From Aquimarina algiphila (GTDB lineage: Bacteria; Bacteroidota; Bacteroidia; Flavobacteriales; Flavobacteriaceae): a stretch of DNA of 42,632 bases. The first letter of the stretch is position 1. Each line of letters opens with the position of its first letter. The position numbers and the translations under genes were made by a program. The stretch spans positions 1-42,632 of the forward strand of contig NZ_VLNR01000059.1 in assembly GCF_007489275.1 (NCBI RefSeq), in the 5' to 3' direction. The notes beneath the pieces are model-generated. The model was not told where the DNA came from. It saw only the letters and a program-made list of their open reading frames with translations, and made no database searches. Positions 1 to 8,361 of this stretch are shown here, one piece after another.

Positions 1-42
1 ATCCTTTTAAAACCTTGAGTATTTTATCGTAATTTGCTTGAA

Positions 43-123
43 AGTTGTGCATATGAATTATAGTGTCGTAACTACAATTTACTGCCTTTTAGCAGTTTGC
101 GCAACTTTTTCTAAATGCACAAC
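43..123. repeat. Inverted repeats in the leader of the first operon
   Basis: GTTGTGCAT (44-52) is the exact reverse complement of ATGCACAAC (115-123). Between them lies a short hairpin, ACTGC (81-85) with GCAGT (92-96). A second partner, GCGCAACT (99-106), could also pair with AGTTGTGC (43-50) using one G-U pair, so two folds compete. The structure sits about 60 bases upstream of the first gene. It could be a transcribed leader, a recombination site or the end of a decayed repeat; nothing here decides. No gene is visible in 1-179. Confidence 0.4.
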
Positions 124-179
124 GGGTAAATACATTTATGTTTTTAGGTTTATTTTAGGGTCCCAATTACTTTTATAGA

Positions 180-857
180 GTGAAAAAAATAAATAACTAT
201 ATAAACAAATTTAGACAAAGAAGGTTTTACTCTAAATTTATTAAAAAAAACGATTTATGCTTTGACATAGGAGCTAATAAAGGAGGGAAAAGTAAAATAT
301 ATCTATCACTTGGTGCTAAGGTAATTGCTTTCGAACCCCAATCTATATGCAAAAGCTACTTAGAAAATATAAAACACACTAATTTCACCTATCACTTGCA
401 CGCTGTAGGAAGCAAAAATGAGATTAGAGAACTGCAATTGGCCAATCATATTGAAGTTGCTACATTCTCTAATGAATTCGTTAAATATTTCCAAAATGAT
501 TCATTACAATGGAAGCATACTGAGAAAGTTATTGTCAAAAAATTAAATACCTTAATTGAATCCTTTGGAGTTCCCCTTTTCTGTAAAGTTGATGTAGAAG
601 GATATGAGTTAGAAATTTTTTCTGATTTAGATTATACAATCCCAATGATTGAATTTGAATTTACTGGAGGGTTCATTGAAAACACTCTAGAAATTATTAA
701 ACTTCTTGACAAAACCAAAACTATTTATAATTTTAATTTGAATGAAAAACCTAAATTTGAACTAAAAGATTGGATTTCTTGTAGCGAAATGATTAACATT
801 GTTAAGAAACTCCCTGTTCATAGATTACATGGTAATATTTTTGTGAAAAATTTATGA
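180..857 (+). CDS. FkbM family SAM-dependent methyltransferase
   Basis: Predicted O-methyltransferase of the FkbM family (225 residues), cytoplasmic. The SAM-binding loop is visible as DIGANKGG (residues 29-36), followed by the acidic strand FEP (51-53). The family's typical KVDVEGYE block is at 136-143. The start is GTG; an in-frame stop lies 8 codons upstream and no better start exists. The gene overlaps the next by four bases (ATGA), so the two are probably translationally coupled. FkbM enzymes commonly methylate sugar hydroxyls in glycan clusters; a sugar substrate here is inference from the neighbours. The residue after the SAM loop and the overall length are ordinary for the family. Confidence 0.85.
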   Translation: MKKINNYINKFRQRRFYSKFIKKNDLCFDIGANKGGKSKIYLSLGAKVIAFEPQSICKSYLENIKHTNFTYHLHAVGSKNEIRELQLANHIEVATFSNEFVKYFQNDSLQWKHTEKVIVKKLNTLIESFGVPLFCKVDVEGYELEIFSDLDYTIPMIEFEFTGGFIENTLEIIKLLDKTKTIYNFNLNEKPKFELKDWISCSEMINIVKKLPVHRLHGNIFVKNL

Positions 858-2374
858 AAAATAAAATCCTAATATTCAACCCTAGAAGTGCAAATGCAAA
901 GCATAGAATTCCTAATTCTATACTTCAGGTTGGTGCTTCGATTTATGGAAAACATGATTTTGTTTTTGTTGATGGGAATTTGGAAAGTGATCCATGGAAA
1001 AAAATCAAAAGCTACTTTGATACAGGGGATTTCAAATATTTCTGTTCTACTGTAATGCCAGGACCACAACTTAAACAAGCAATTCCTTATACAAAAAATA
1101 TAAAAGAGCTGTTCCCTAAATGTATTACCATATGGGGTGGCTATTTTGCTTCTAATCAATTCAAAGCTTGTATAGAATCTGACTTTGTAGATTATATTGT
1201 AAATGGCCCCGGAGATATAGCTTTCCCTTCATTATTAGATGCTTTAGAGGATAATAATTATTCAGAAATCAATACCATTAAAAATTTGATTTATCAGGAT
1301 AAAGAGGGAATCATAATTCAGACTCCTAAAGAAAAATTATTAGAACAGGATACTCTTCCTCCGCTCCCATATCAGCATTTAAACCAGTTTTATAATCTCG
1401 AACATTACCTCAGTAGAACTTTTTTGGGAGAAAAAACATTTTCTTATCATTCCAGTTTAGGCTGTCCATTTACATGTTCTTTCTGTGCCGTTGTTCCTAT
1501 TTACGAAGGAAGATGGAAGGCCAAATCTGCTCAAACGGTATATAATGATGTTAAATATTTTAAAGATACGTATGGTATCGATGCTATAGAATTTCATGAT
1601 AACAACTTTTTCACTTCCAGAAAAAGAGTTGTGGAGTTTTCCAATTTGGTTATGAATGATGGTATCACCTGGTGGGGAGAAGGTAGAATTGACACTATTA
1701 ATAAATATAGTGATGAAGATCTTATTACTATGAAAAAAGCGGGATGTAAAATGATATTTTTAGGTGCAGAGACCGGTAATGATGATATCCTGAAACAAAT
1801 GAATAAAGGGGGGACGCAAACCGGACAAACTATTAAAGATTTCGCAAAGCGATTAGCTCCGATTGGTATTATTCCGGAATTTTCTTTTGTATTAGGGATG
1901 CCTGCAGATTCCCCAGACAAAGTAATGGCTCAGATTGAATGGGATATCAAATTTATAAGAGAGATTAAAGACCTTAATCCTGCCTCTGAAATAATTATTT
2001 ATCTCTATAGTCCTGTAGCTACTGAAGGTTCTGAATTATATGAACAAATTCAACAAGCAGGTTTTAGTTTTCCAAAAAAACTTGAAGATTGGTTAAATCC
2101 AGAGTGGGAAAAATTTGATCTTCGTAAAAATCCTTTGACTCCTTGGCTTACTCCTGAAATGGTTGACAAAATTAAAAATTTTGAAACCGTTCTTAATGGA
2201 TACTACCCTACCGCCTCAGATTTTAGAATTAGAGGACTAAAGAAAAAAATACTTCGTACCATTGCAGGGGTGCGTTATCAAAATCAGATATACAAATATC
2301 CCTATGAAATAAAAGCTCTACATAAAATCTGGAAATATCGACAACCAGAAATACAAGGGTTTTACTCAGAATAA
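854..2374 (+). CDS. Cobalamin-type (B12-binding domain) radical SAM protein 1
   Basis: Radical SAM enzyme of 506 residues with the N-terminal Rossmann-like domain typical of cobalamin-dependent members (about 1-135, ending in a WGGYFAS turn at 94-100) and the 4Fe-4S triad CxxxCxxC as C204, C208, C211 (CPFTCSFC). The canonical DxHxxG cobalamin-histidine motif is absent; DGNLES (40-45) occupies the expected place. This is common in the HpnJ/BchE-like branch, so cobalamin binding is likely but not proven. It overlaps the upstream FkbM gene by four bases and the downstream methyltransferase by one base. Possible reactions are C-methylation, ring rearrangement or another radical modification of a glycan or lipid. 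The substrate is unknown. Confidence 0.85.
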   Translation: MKNKILIFNPRSANAKHRIPNSILQVGASIYGKHDFVFVDGNLESDPWKKIKSYFDTGDFKYFCSTVMPGPQLKQAIPYTKNIKELFPKCITIWGGYFASNQFKACIESDFVDYIVNGPGDIAFPSLLDALEDNNYSEINTIKNLIYQDKEGIIIQTPKEKLLEQDTLPPLPYQHLNQFYNLEHYLSRTFLGEKTFSYHSSLGCPFTCSFCAVVPIYEGRWKAKSAQTVYNDVKYFKDTYGIDAIEFHDNNFFTSRKRVVEFSNLVMNDGITWWGEGRIDTINKYSDEDLITMKKAGCKMIFLGAETGNDDILKQMNKGGTQTGQTIKDFAKRLAPIGIIPEFSFVLGMPADSPDKVMAQIEWDIKFIREIKDLNPASEIIIYLYSPVATEGSELYEQIQQAGFSFPKKLEDWLNPEWEKFDLRKNPLTPWLTPEMVDKIKNFETVLNGYYPTASDFRIRGLKKKILRTIAGVRYQNQIYKYPYEIKALHKIWKYRQPEIQGFYSE

Positions 2375-3048
2375 TGAGAAATTTACTTAAGAAAATAACG
2401 CATCCTTTTCTAAGATTAGGCTTACAGCTATATTATGTGAAGCCTAGAAAATATAGTTATGAAGGTATTGAAGTAATTGTACACCCCGATGTATTTCCTC
2501 CTCACCTCACATTAAGTACTAAGATATTCCTTGATTTTTTAAAACCAATAGAGTTAAACAAAAAAACAGTACTAGAACTTGGTTGTGGATCAGGGATCAT
2601 TTCATTATATACATCAAAAAAAGGAGCTACCACAACTTCTTCAGATATCAATCCCATTGCTCTAAAATACTTAGACAAAGCTTCTACTAAAAACCAATTA
2701 GCAATAGAAATAGTGAATTCTGATCTATTTGACAACTTAAAGAACAGGGCTTTTGATTATATACTTATCAATCCTCCATATTACCCTAAAACACCGAAAA
2801 ACATAAAAGAAAAGGCTTGGTTTTGTGGAAATAATTTTGAGTATTTCAAAAGACTTTTTCAACAGCTTCCCAATTATATTTCGGAAAATACAAATACTTA
2901 CATGATTCTATCAGAAGATTGTGAAATAAAAAAAATAAAAAATATTGCTTTACAGTTCGACTTGATTTTTGATGTCCAGTTTGAGAAGAAAATAATCGGC
3001 GAAAAAAATTATATTTTCAAAATAATACAACATGGGGGTGTAAATTAA
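2374..3048 (+). CDS. Class I SAM-dependent methyltransferase (NPPY type)
   Basis: A 224-residue methyltransferase. The SAM loop reads LELGCGSG (about 68-75) and the substrate-side motif is INPPYYP (about 130-136). The NPPY signature is typical of enzymes that methylate a planar nitrogen, such as HemK/PrmC, RsmC and N6-adenine methyltransferases, rather than simple sugar hydroxyls. The start codon ATG shares one base with the stop of the radical SAM gene, so it belongs to the same operon. It is the last plus-strand gene before a convergent operon. It could modify a nucleobase, a protein or an amino-sugar; I cannot choose between these from sequence alone. Confidence 0.8.
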   Translation: MRNLLKKITHPFLRLGLQLYYVKPRKYSYEGIEVIVHPDVFPPHLTLSTKIFLDFLKPIELNKKTVLELGCGSGIISLYTSKKGATTTSSDINPIALKYLDKASTKNQLAIEIVNSDLFDNLKNRAFDYILINPPYYPKTPKNIKEKAWFCGNNFEYFKRLFQQLPNYISENTNTYMILSEDCEIKKIKNIALQFDLIFDVQFEKKIIGEKNYIFKIIQHGGVN

Positions 3049-3211
3049 AATACATCAGTATTATATTCAGATATATATTAATTACATAATTGTTTTGGAG
3101 ATTATTTTGAGTTTTGTATATAATTTAAAAATCAAATAAGAGTATGATGATGATATCAATCTTATAATTGACAATAGCCATAAGATTTATTTCTAATTTT
3201 TAAACTTAATA

Positions 3212-4639
3212 CTATTCCTTTACTAAAACGTGCTTATAATTTTTAATAGCAAATTTAAAAGTTTCCCAAAAATTACGCTTCTCGGATTTAATGTATACTA
3301 AAAAATAAATAAAGCCGAACCACGCTCTAAAAATTACGTTAGATGGTAATTTAATCAAACGCTTGATAAGTGGATAAGTCCAAGGCCATAAAACGGCAGT
3401 TTGGAAAAATTTTTGCAAATTCTGAATCTCTCGTTTATGCGGAATCTCTAATTTGGTTTCTAAAAAAAACGATTTATCTAAAGAATCATAATCAAATTCT
3501 TTACCCAGATACCCTTTATTAAAAGCGTAATCTGTTAATTCTGTACCTGGAAAAGGAGAAAAAATAGAACACCATGGGTAATCTGCTTTAATTTTTATGT
3601 TTAACTCTACGGTAGAAAAAGCATCTTCCAATGTTTCATCTGGCAGGCCAACTATATTATACGTTCTAAACGTTATTCCAACATCATGAAGTAACTTAGC
3701 TGCTTTTAAAATTTGATCATCTGTTAATTGTTTTTTGAGCACTTTATTTCTCAACTGCTCGTTTCCAGACTCTATGCCGAAAAAAACAGATTTACAACCT
3801 GCCTCTGCCAATTTATAAGCATATTGTTCATCAGAAGCTACAATATCTGCTCGCACTAAGCAAATAAACTCTACATTGACCTCTTTTTTATAAACTTCTA
3901 AGAAATCATAAAGCCATTGTTTTTTCATTCCAAAAACATCATCTGCAAAATATATAATCTCAGCATTAGTTTCTGCTAGAAGTCTTTTGCATTCTTCTAT
4001 AGCTCTATCTATTTCTCTTATTCTAACATATTTACCTTTTCCTTTATACATGTCACGCATAGCATCTTCAAAACAAAAAGAGCAGTGAAAAGGACAGCCT
4101 CTAGATGTTATTACATTTCGTACTTTTCTTTCTCCCAGTTTATCTAAATCATTATAAAGAGAACGATCTGGGAACGGGTATTCGTCCAAATCAGGTCTTA
4201 AATTTCTTAACGGATTATGAGTTTTTTCATTGTTTTGAGAAAACGATAAATTTGGAGTATTATGGAAACACTCATTTCCATCTATCCTATCCATTATTTC
4301 TTTCATAGTCTCTTCTCCTTCTCCTCTTACTAGATAATCTACTTCTGGTTCTTCTATAAACTCTTTAAAAAAAGTAGGATGAGCGCCACCAAAAATATTT
4401 TTTATTCCGTATTTCTCCTTAATCTTCCCAGCTAGATTTTTTCCCCAATAATGACTGCCACTCATAATAGAAAAACCAACTAGATCTGGTTGAAATTTTT
4501 CTATCCTTTCTTCAAAATCTTCGAAAGTTTGGCCTATAGCCAATTCACACTCGTGACCATGATCTTTCAACATAGATGAGATGTACATTGGTCCAAGAAA
4601 TTCATAATCCAAATTTTGAAGAAATAATAATTTAGCCAT
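3212..4639 (-). CDS. Cobalamin-type radical SAM protein 2
   Basis: A 475-residue radical SAM enzyme of the B12-binding class. I start it at the ATG at 4639, where the protein reads MAKLLFLQN and a purine-rich TAGGAAGAAC precedes the start. The longer reading frame (to 4690) adds an unrelated hydrophobic stretch lying inside the upstream gene. The B12-like domain covers about 1-120 with GGAHPTF at 84-90; the iron-sulfur triad is C182, C186, C189 (CPFHCSFC). No DxHxxG histidine motif is present. The start overlaps the stop of the GT87 gene by eight bases, making this the last gene of the heptose/glycosyltransferase operon. The substrate is unknown; the C-terminal ~130 residues are specific to this type. 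Confidence 0.85.
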   Translation of the reverse strand: MAKLLFLQNLDYEFLGPMYISSMLKDHGHECELAIGQTFEDFEERIEKFQPDLVGFSIMSGSHYWGKNLAGKIKEKYGIKNIFGGAHPTFFKEFIEEPEVDYLVRGEGEETMKEIMDRIDGNECFHNTPNLSFSQNNEKTHNPLRNLRPDLDEYPFPDRSLYNDLDKLGERKVRNVITSRGCPFHCSFCFEDAMRDMYKGKGKYVRIREIDRAIEECKRLLAETNAEIIYFADDVFGMKKQWLYDFLEVYKKEVNVEFICLVRADIVASDEQYAYKLAEAGCKSVFFGIESGNEQLRNKVLKKQLTDDQILKAAKLLHDVGITFRTYNIVGLPDETLEDAFSTVELNIKIKADYPWCSIFSPFPGTELTDYAFNKGYLGKEFDYDSLDKSFFLETKLEIPHKREIQNLQKFFQTAVLWPWTYPLIKRLIKLPSNVIFRAWFGFIYFLVYIKSEKRNFWETFKFAIKNYKHVLVKE

Positions 4640-5897
4640 AGTTCTTCCTAAGTATTTTGATATGATAATAATTAAGTAATAAAAATACACATAATAAGCT
4701 CCAAAACCTTGGATAATGAAGTAATAAATTGATTGTAGAGAGTTGATCTAAATTTGGAATATGATATTGTTGTATTGTAAAAGTTAAGAATATCATTATC
4801 GAAATAATAACCAGTGCTTTCTTTGATTTAAAAGAAATAAGCCATTCAATTATGCACAGTATTGGCCATAACAACAGTAAAAAATGGTATGACGCTGATG
4901 CTGGTATCATTACAAAAACTCCAATAATACCAATCGAGATTATAATTGGTGTGACTTGATAGTGATTCCTTTTAAAAGTATAAAATAACAACACCATAGT
5001 TACTCCCAATAATGAATATTTAATAATTGGTTTCAAAATCGATAGGTTTAAAAGTGGAAACGGGTTTTTAAATTGATCATAGACAAATAAATTATTAAGT
5101 AAGGAATCAATTGATTGAAACTCCACCGCATACTTACCTTGTCCAGGTAAGTTACCTTCTAGGTGAGATATAAAATCTAGAAAAAAGATGTCATGTACCT
5201 GGTCATCTATCATATAGATAATTAAAGAAGGTATAATTATTCCCAAAAAAGTAAAAATTAGAATAAGATACCTTTTTTCATGTTGGATAATATAGCCTAA
5301 AAAAATAATAGGCAAATATTTTAAAGATGCCAAAACACCAATAAAAAAACCCAATATCTTTGGCTTACTAAGCATATAGAGTTGTCCTAATGACTCAAGT
5401 AATAAAAAACCAATTAACAAGTACAATTGTCCAAAGTTTAAACAACTTGATATTGGAATAATAAATAATGATAAAAATAGAGTTGTTTGACTTAAAGACC
5501 ACTTTGTTATTTTTCTTATTCTAAAAGGTAAAACAATTAATATCAAAGCATTAAATACTAACCAGACTCTTTTTGCTATCAGTGGTTTAAAAAACGTCAC
5601 GGGTAAATAAACATAGGCAGTAATGGGAGGAAAAGGTGAAAATTTAGCACCTTCTTTAATACCTATTTGATATGCTTTATTAGTAAACCAATCGTTATCA
5701 TAAAACTGATGAATTGGTGTTCCTTCAGAAACCAGTTTGGCGGATAAATAGTAATTATTAAAATCAGAAGCGGTATTGCTCCACCCTGCTATAACTCCTT
5801 TAAGTAATACAATCCCTATAGCAATAACAATCCATACTTTAACGATGATTGCACTTTTAAATTTTATTGTTTTTAATGTTTCAACTATGTTCTTCAC
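4632..5897 (-). CDS. GT87 (DUF2029) family membrane glycosyltransferase
   Basis: Polytopic membrane protein of 421 residues with about ten hydrophobic segments. The first extracytoplasmic loop carries the family hallmark SDFNNYY (D45 is the expected catalytic or metal-linked acid), followed by a G-x-x-x-H-Q-F-Y region and FSPFPPI, as in GT87 mannosyltransferases of the GT-C fold. Such enzymes use polyprenyl-phosphate-linked sugars on the periplasmic face. The neighbouring GT2 gene, which overlaps by 17 bases, is the obvious candidate to supply the lipid-linked donor. The actual donor sugar and acceptor are not determined by the sequence. Confidence 0.8.
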   Translation of the reverse strand: MKNIVETLKTIKFKSAIIVKVWIVIAIGIVLLKGVIAGWSNTASDFNNYYLSAKLVSEGTPIHQFYDNDWFTNKAYQIGIKEGAKFSPFPPITAYVYLPVTFFKPLIAKRVWLVFNALILIVLPFRIRKITKWSLSQTTLFLSLFIIPISSCLNFGQLYLLIGFLLLESLGQLYMLSKPKILGFFIGVLASLKYLPIIFLGYIIQHEKRYLILIFTFLGIIIPSLIIYMIDDQVHDIFFLDFISHLEGNLPGQGKYAVEFQSIDSLLNNLFVYDQFKNPFPLLNLSILKPIIKYSLLGVTMVLLFYTFKRNHYQVTPIIISIGIIGVFVMIPASASYHFLLLLWPILCIIEWLISFKSKKALVIISIMIFLTFTIQQYHIPNLDQLSTINLLLHYPRFWSLLCVFLLLNYYHIKILRKNYG

Positions 5898-6840
5898 TAC
5901 GTCTATTTATAGATTTTCCATTCTTTTTTACCGTAGAAGCTGTAAATTTTATAGTATTACTGTAAGAGTTTTTTAATAATTGTGTTCCTATAACAAAGGC
6001 ACTTAATGCGATTAACGCACCGTTAAATAATCCTAAAATAATAGTGCTTGCCCATCCTAAAATTGCTCTATCTGTAAACAATTTTTTATATAAGACATAT
6101 CCTGCAAAAATTGTTAGTATTATTACTAAAGATATAAATATCCAAAGACAAACAACTAATAATTGTTCTGCATATTGAACAAACGATTTAATCGCATGAT
6201 CTAACAAATCTGTTATACCCATTTTAGATTTTCCATTATCTCTTTTTTGTCGATCAGCTTCAATATATTTTTTGCGCAATGCAAATTTGGAAAGAAAAGC
6301 TGGAAAATGAACAAAACCTACCATTGTTATCCTATTTAATATATTTCTATTTATTAAACAATAATTACCAAAATGTATAGATTGCCCAGTAATAGTCTTA
6401 AAAATCATTTTATAAATTTTATAACTAAATCGAAATAAAAAGGATTCTTTTCTTTTTTTTCTAACGATATGAACAACATCACAATCCTTTTGTTCTATCA
6501 TGGATGGAATTAGTTTTACATCATCTTGTCCATCACTATCTAAAACAATAAATTGGTTTGAATTTGTAGATTTTGCATAAATAAGTCCCTGAAAAATTGC
6601 CTGTTGGTGCCCAACATTAAAATCTAATTCTAATACAGTCAAGCTGATATTTTTAGATTCAAAGAAAAAACCATCTAATAATTCAGAAGTTTTATCTATT
6701 GACCCATCATTTACAATGACTACTTCAAATAGAGAATCTAACGCATTACAAACGTTTTCAAGAGAATGAAGAAAATTAACAATATTTAGTTCTTCATTGT
6801 AACATGGAGATAATATTACTATTGGTTCAGAGCTTATCAT
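5881..6840 (-). CDS. GT2 polyprenyl-phosphate glycosyltransferase (DPM1/GtrB type)
   Basis: A 319-residue GT-A glycosyltransferase. The N-terminal catalytic domain has SPCYNEE (about 12-18), the nucleotide-binding VNDGS (about 44-48) and the DSDGQDD metal-binding region (about 100-106). Two C-terminal transmembrane helices (about 232-255 and 265-290) are typical of DPM1/GtrB/ArnC-like enzymes. These transfer a sugar from a nucleotide donor to undecaprenyl phosphate at the inner membrane. The gene overlaps the upstream GT39-like gene by four bases and the GT87 gene by 17. This makes a donor-synthesis and donor-use pair plausible. The sugar is unknown. Confidence 0.85.
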   Translation of the reverse strand: MISSEPIVILSPCYNEELNIVNFLHSLENVCNALDSLFEVVIVNDGSIDKTSELLDGFFFESKNISLTVLELDFNVGHQQAIFQGLIYAKSTNSNQFIVLDSDGQDDVKLIPSMIEQKDCDVVHIVRKKRKESFLFRFSYKIYKMIFKTITGQSIHFGNYCLINRNILNRITMVGFVHFPAFLSKFALRKKYIEADRQKRDNGKSKMGITDLLDHAIKSFVQYAEQLLVVCLWIFISLVIILTIFAGYVLYKKLFTDRAILGWASTIILGLFNGALIALSAFVIGTQLLKNSYSNTIKFTASTVKKNGKSINRRSEEHS

Positions 6841-8360
6841 TTATAGTATCGTTTTTTGTAAATTAGATGCCCATCTGTTTCATATTCTAATTGATATTTT
6901 TCAGAAAAGATACTATTTATTCTCTTTTTGTAAGAGTCAATCCAGAAATTTGGAAGAGTTTTAGAGACTATTATCCAGTCTGCCTTTACTTCATTCATAT
7001 ATTTCAATAATTCTTCCTGCCATGCGATTAAATGAGATGGAGTACTGGCTGTTAACTTTCCTGTAAGTGCAGCCCCATCTCTTGCTAGTCTACAAGTGGT
7101 AATTACACCTAGTTCCAAATAAATATTTGGATCTTGCCCCAACACTAATACTTCATCTTCTGTATTCAGTTCTTTTTTTAAATAAGAAACAACGGACTTT
7201 CTATGGTTATACATATCTCTAAAATCCGGAAAAATAAATGTTTGGGCTACATCAAAATTACTTGTTAGAAATCCTGCCTGTATAAAAGTCGAACCGATTT
7301 TGAAAGCTGGAAAAGTCATGATAATACAAAATAAGACAACTAATATTTTTTGTTTTTTTTCAGAAAAACTCTGACTTAAAACTATAAAACCTTCAACTAT
7401 TCCTATTGTTAAAAAGGGCCATAATATACTAAATTGATAAGGATATAATCGTCCTTCAACAAATAGCATCAAACCAATTCCTGCAACTATTAATTTAATA
7501 ATTGAATTCTTAGAAAATATAAACAAGCTCAATACACCTCCAATTCTTAAAACCGGATCATTGAGGAATGTCCATCCTGTTTTTAATATTGTTCTAGCAC
7601 TAAATCGCGATACGTAACCCGTGTAATTAAAAATAGTATCTAAAACCACAGACTCCCAAAAACCATAAAAAGTACCAGAAATTAATAAATATAGTATAAA
7701 AATAATAGTCGGGATAAGCATCCCTAATAGAAATTTGAGTACATGACTCTGATTAAAATTACATATTTTATCTTTATCAAAACATAAAAAAATAAGTGGC
7801 ATCGCTATAAGTAATGCTGTAGGTTTAACCCAACAAGCTAGTGCAATTAGTACTCCCGCAACCAAACAATATTTTTTTGTCTTGGGGGCTAATAAATGGT
7901 AAGCCAGAGCTACATAACATGCAGTAATTATATTAGTAACATCTCCTGTATTTCCTGGTCCATCAATAAGTACATGGTGAAGCCAAAAAACACTCACTAA
8001 CCAACTGGTTAACTTTGAATAATTCAATCGAACTAAACGAAACAAAAAATAACCGGTGATTACTAAAATGATTAAATCAAAAACACGATACGCTATGACC
8101 GTTTCTCCAAAAAGAATAGCAGCTAGAGAATAAGTTAACAAACCCATGGGTCCTTTTTTTTCAATAAAACCTGTGTATGGTAAACCACCATTTTTTATAA
8201 CTAAACCTTGATAATGGTATATCCCTTGATTATAACCAGATGGAAAATTAAGATAAAACACAACAGTAACAACTACTAATATGCCAAGAAAAAATGGTAA
8301 CCAAACAATTGATTTATAATTAAAAAAAGAATACTGATTATTGTTTGATCCAATAAACAA
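6837..8360 (-). CDS. GT39/ArnT-like membrane glycosyltransferase
   Basis: Polytopic protein of 507 residues with many hydrophobic helices and a soluble C-terminal domain (about 370-507), as in GT-C enzymes of the PMT/ArnT superfamily. The first periplasmic loop shows the usual pattern of G-I-Y, N-G-G-L-P-Y and K-K-G-P followed by a helix ending in LFG. In most relatives this loop begins with a catalytic Asp (DxG or DE); here the corresponding segment reads YNQGIY, so the acid appears replaced. It overlaps the GT2 gene by four bases and starts one base after the radical SAM gene. The role is probably sugar transfer from a lipid carrier in the periplasm, or a changed activity if the Asp loss is real. 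Confidence 0.7.
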   Translation of the reverse strand: MFIGSNNNQYSFFNYKSIVWLPFFLGILVVVTVVFYLNFPSGYNQGIYHYQGLVIKNGGLPYTGFIEKKGPMGLLTYSLAAILFGETVIAYRVFDLIILVITGYFLFRLVRLNYSKLTSWLVSVFWLHHVLIDGPGNTGDVTNIITACYVALAYHLLAPKTKKYCLVAGVLIALACWVKPTALLIAMPLIFLCFDKDKICNFNQSHVLKFLLGMLIPTIIFILYLLISGTFYGFWESVVLDTIFNYTGYVSRFSARTILKTGWTFLNDPVLRIGGVLSLFIFSKNSIIKLIVAGIGLMLFVEGRLYPYQFSILWPFLTIGIVEGFIVLSQSFSEKKQKILVVLFCIIMTFPAFKIGSTFIQAGFLTSNFDVAQTFIFPDFRDMYNHRKSVVSYLKKELNTEDEVLVLGQDPNIYLELGVITTCRLARDGAALTGKLTASTPSHLIAWQEELLKYMNEVKADWIIVSKTLPNFWIDSYKKRINSIFSEKYQLEYETDGHLIYKKRYYK

Positions 8361-8361
8361 A

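Noticed and set aside
44..123. Integron attC site
   Set aside because: The outer arms start with GTT on the left and end with AAC on the right, opposite to the attC core arrangement, and no cassette or integrase gene is visible.
869..1159. 96-codon minus-strand reading frame inside radical SAM gene 1
   Set aside because: Lies fully opposite a well-supported gene, has no family signature and reads like a shadow translation. Similar frames opposite the SusD, FG-GAP, GlmU-like and mtaB genes were left out for the same reason.
3049..3211. Terminator or small RNA between the convergent operons
   Set aside because: Only AT-rich sequence with a 5-bp hairpin near 3048-3062; no convincing stem with a T run.
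4640..4690. Longer N-terminus for radical SAM protein 2
   Set aside because: The extra 17 residues are hydrophobic, lie inside the GT87 gene and precede a better start with a purine-rich upstream sequence.
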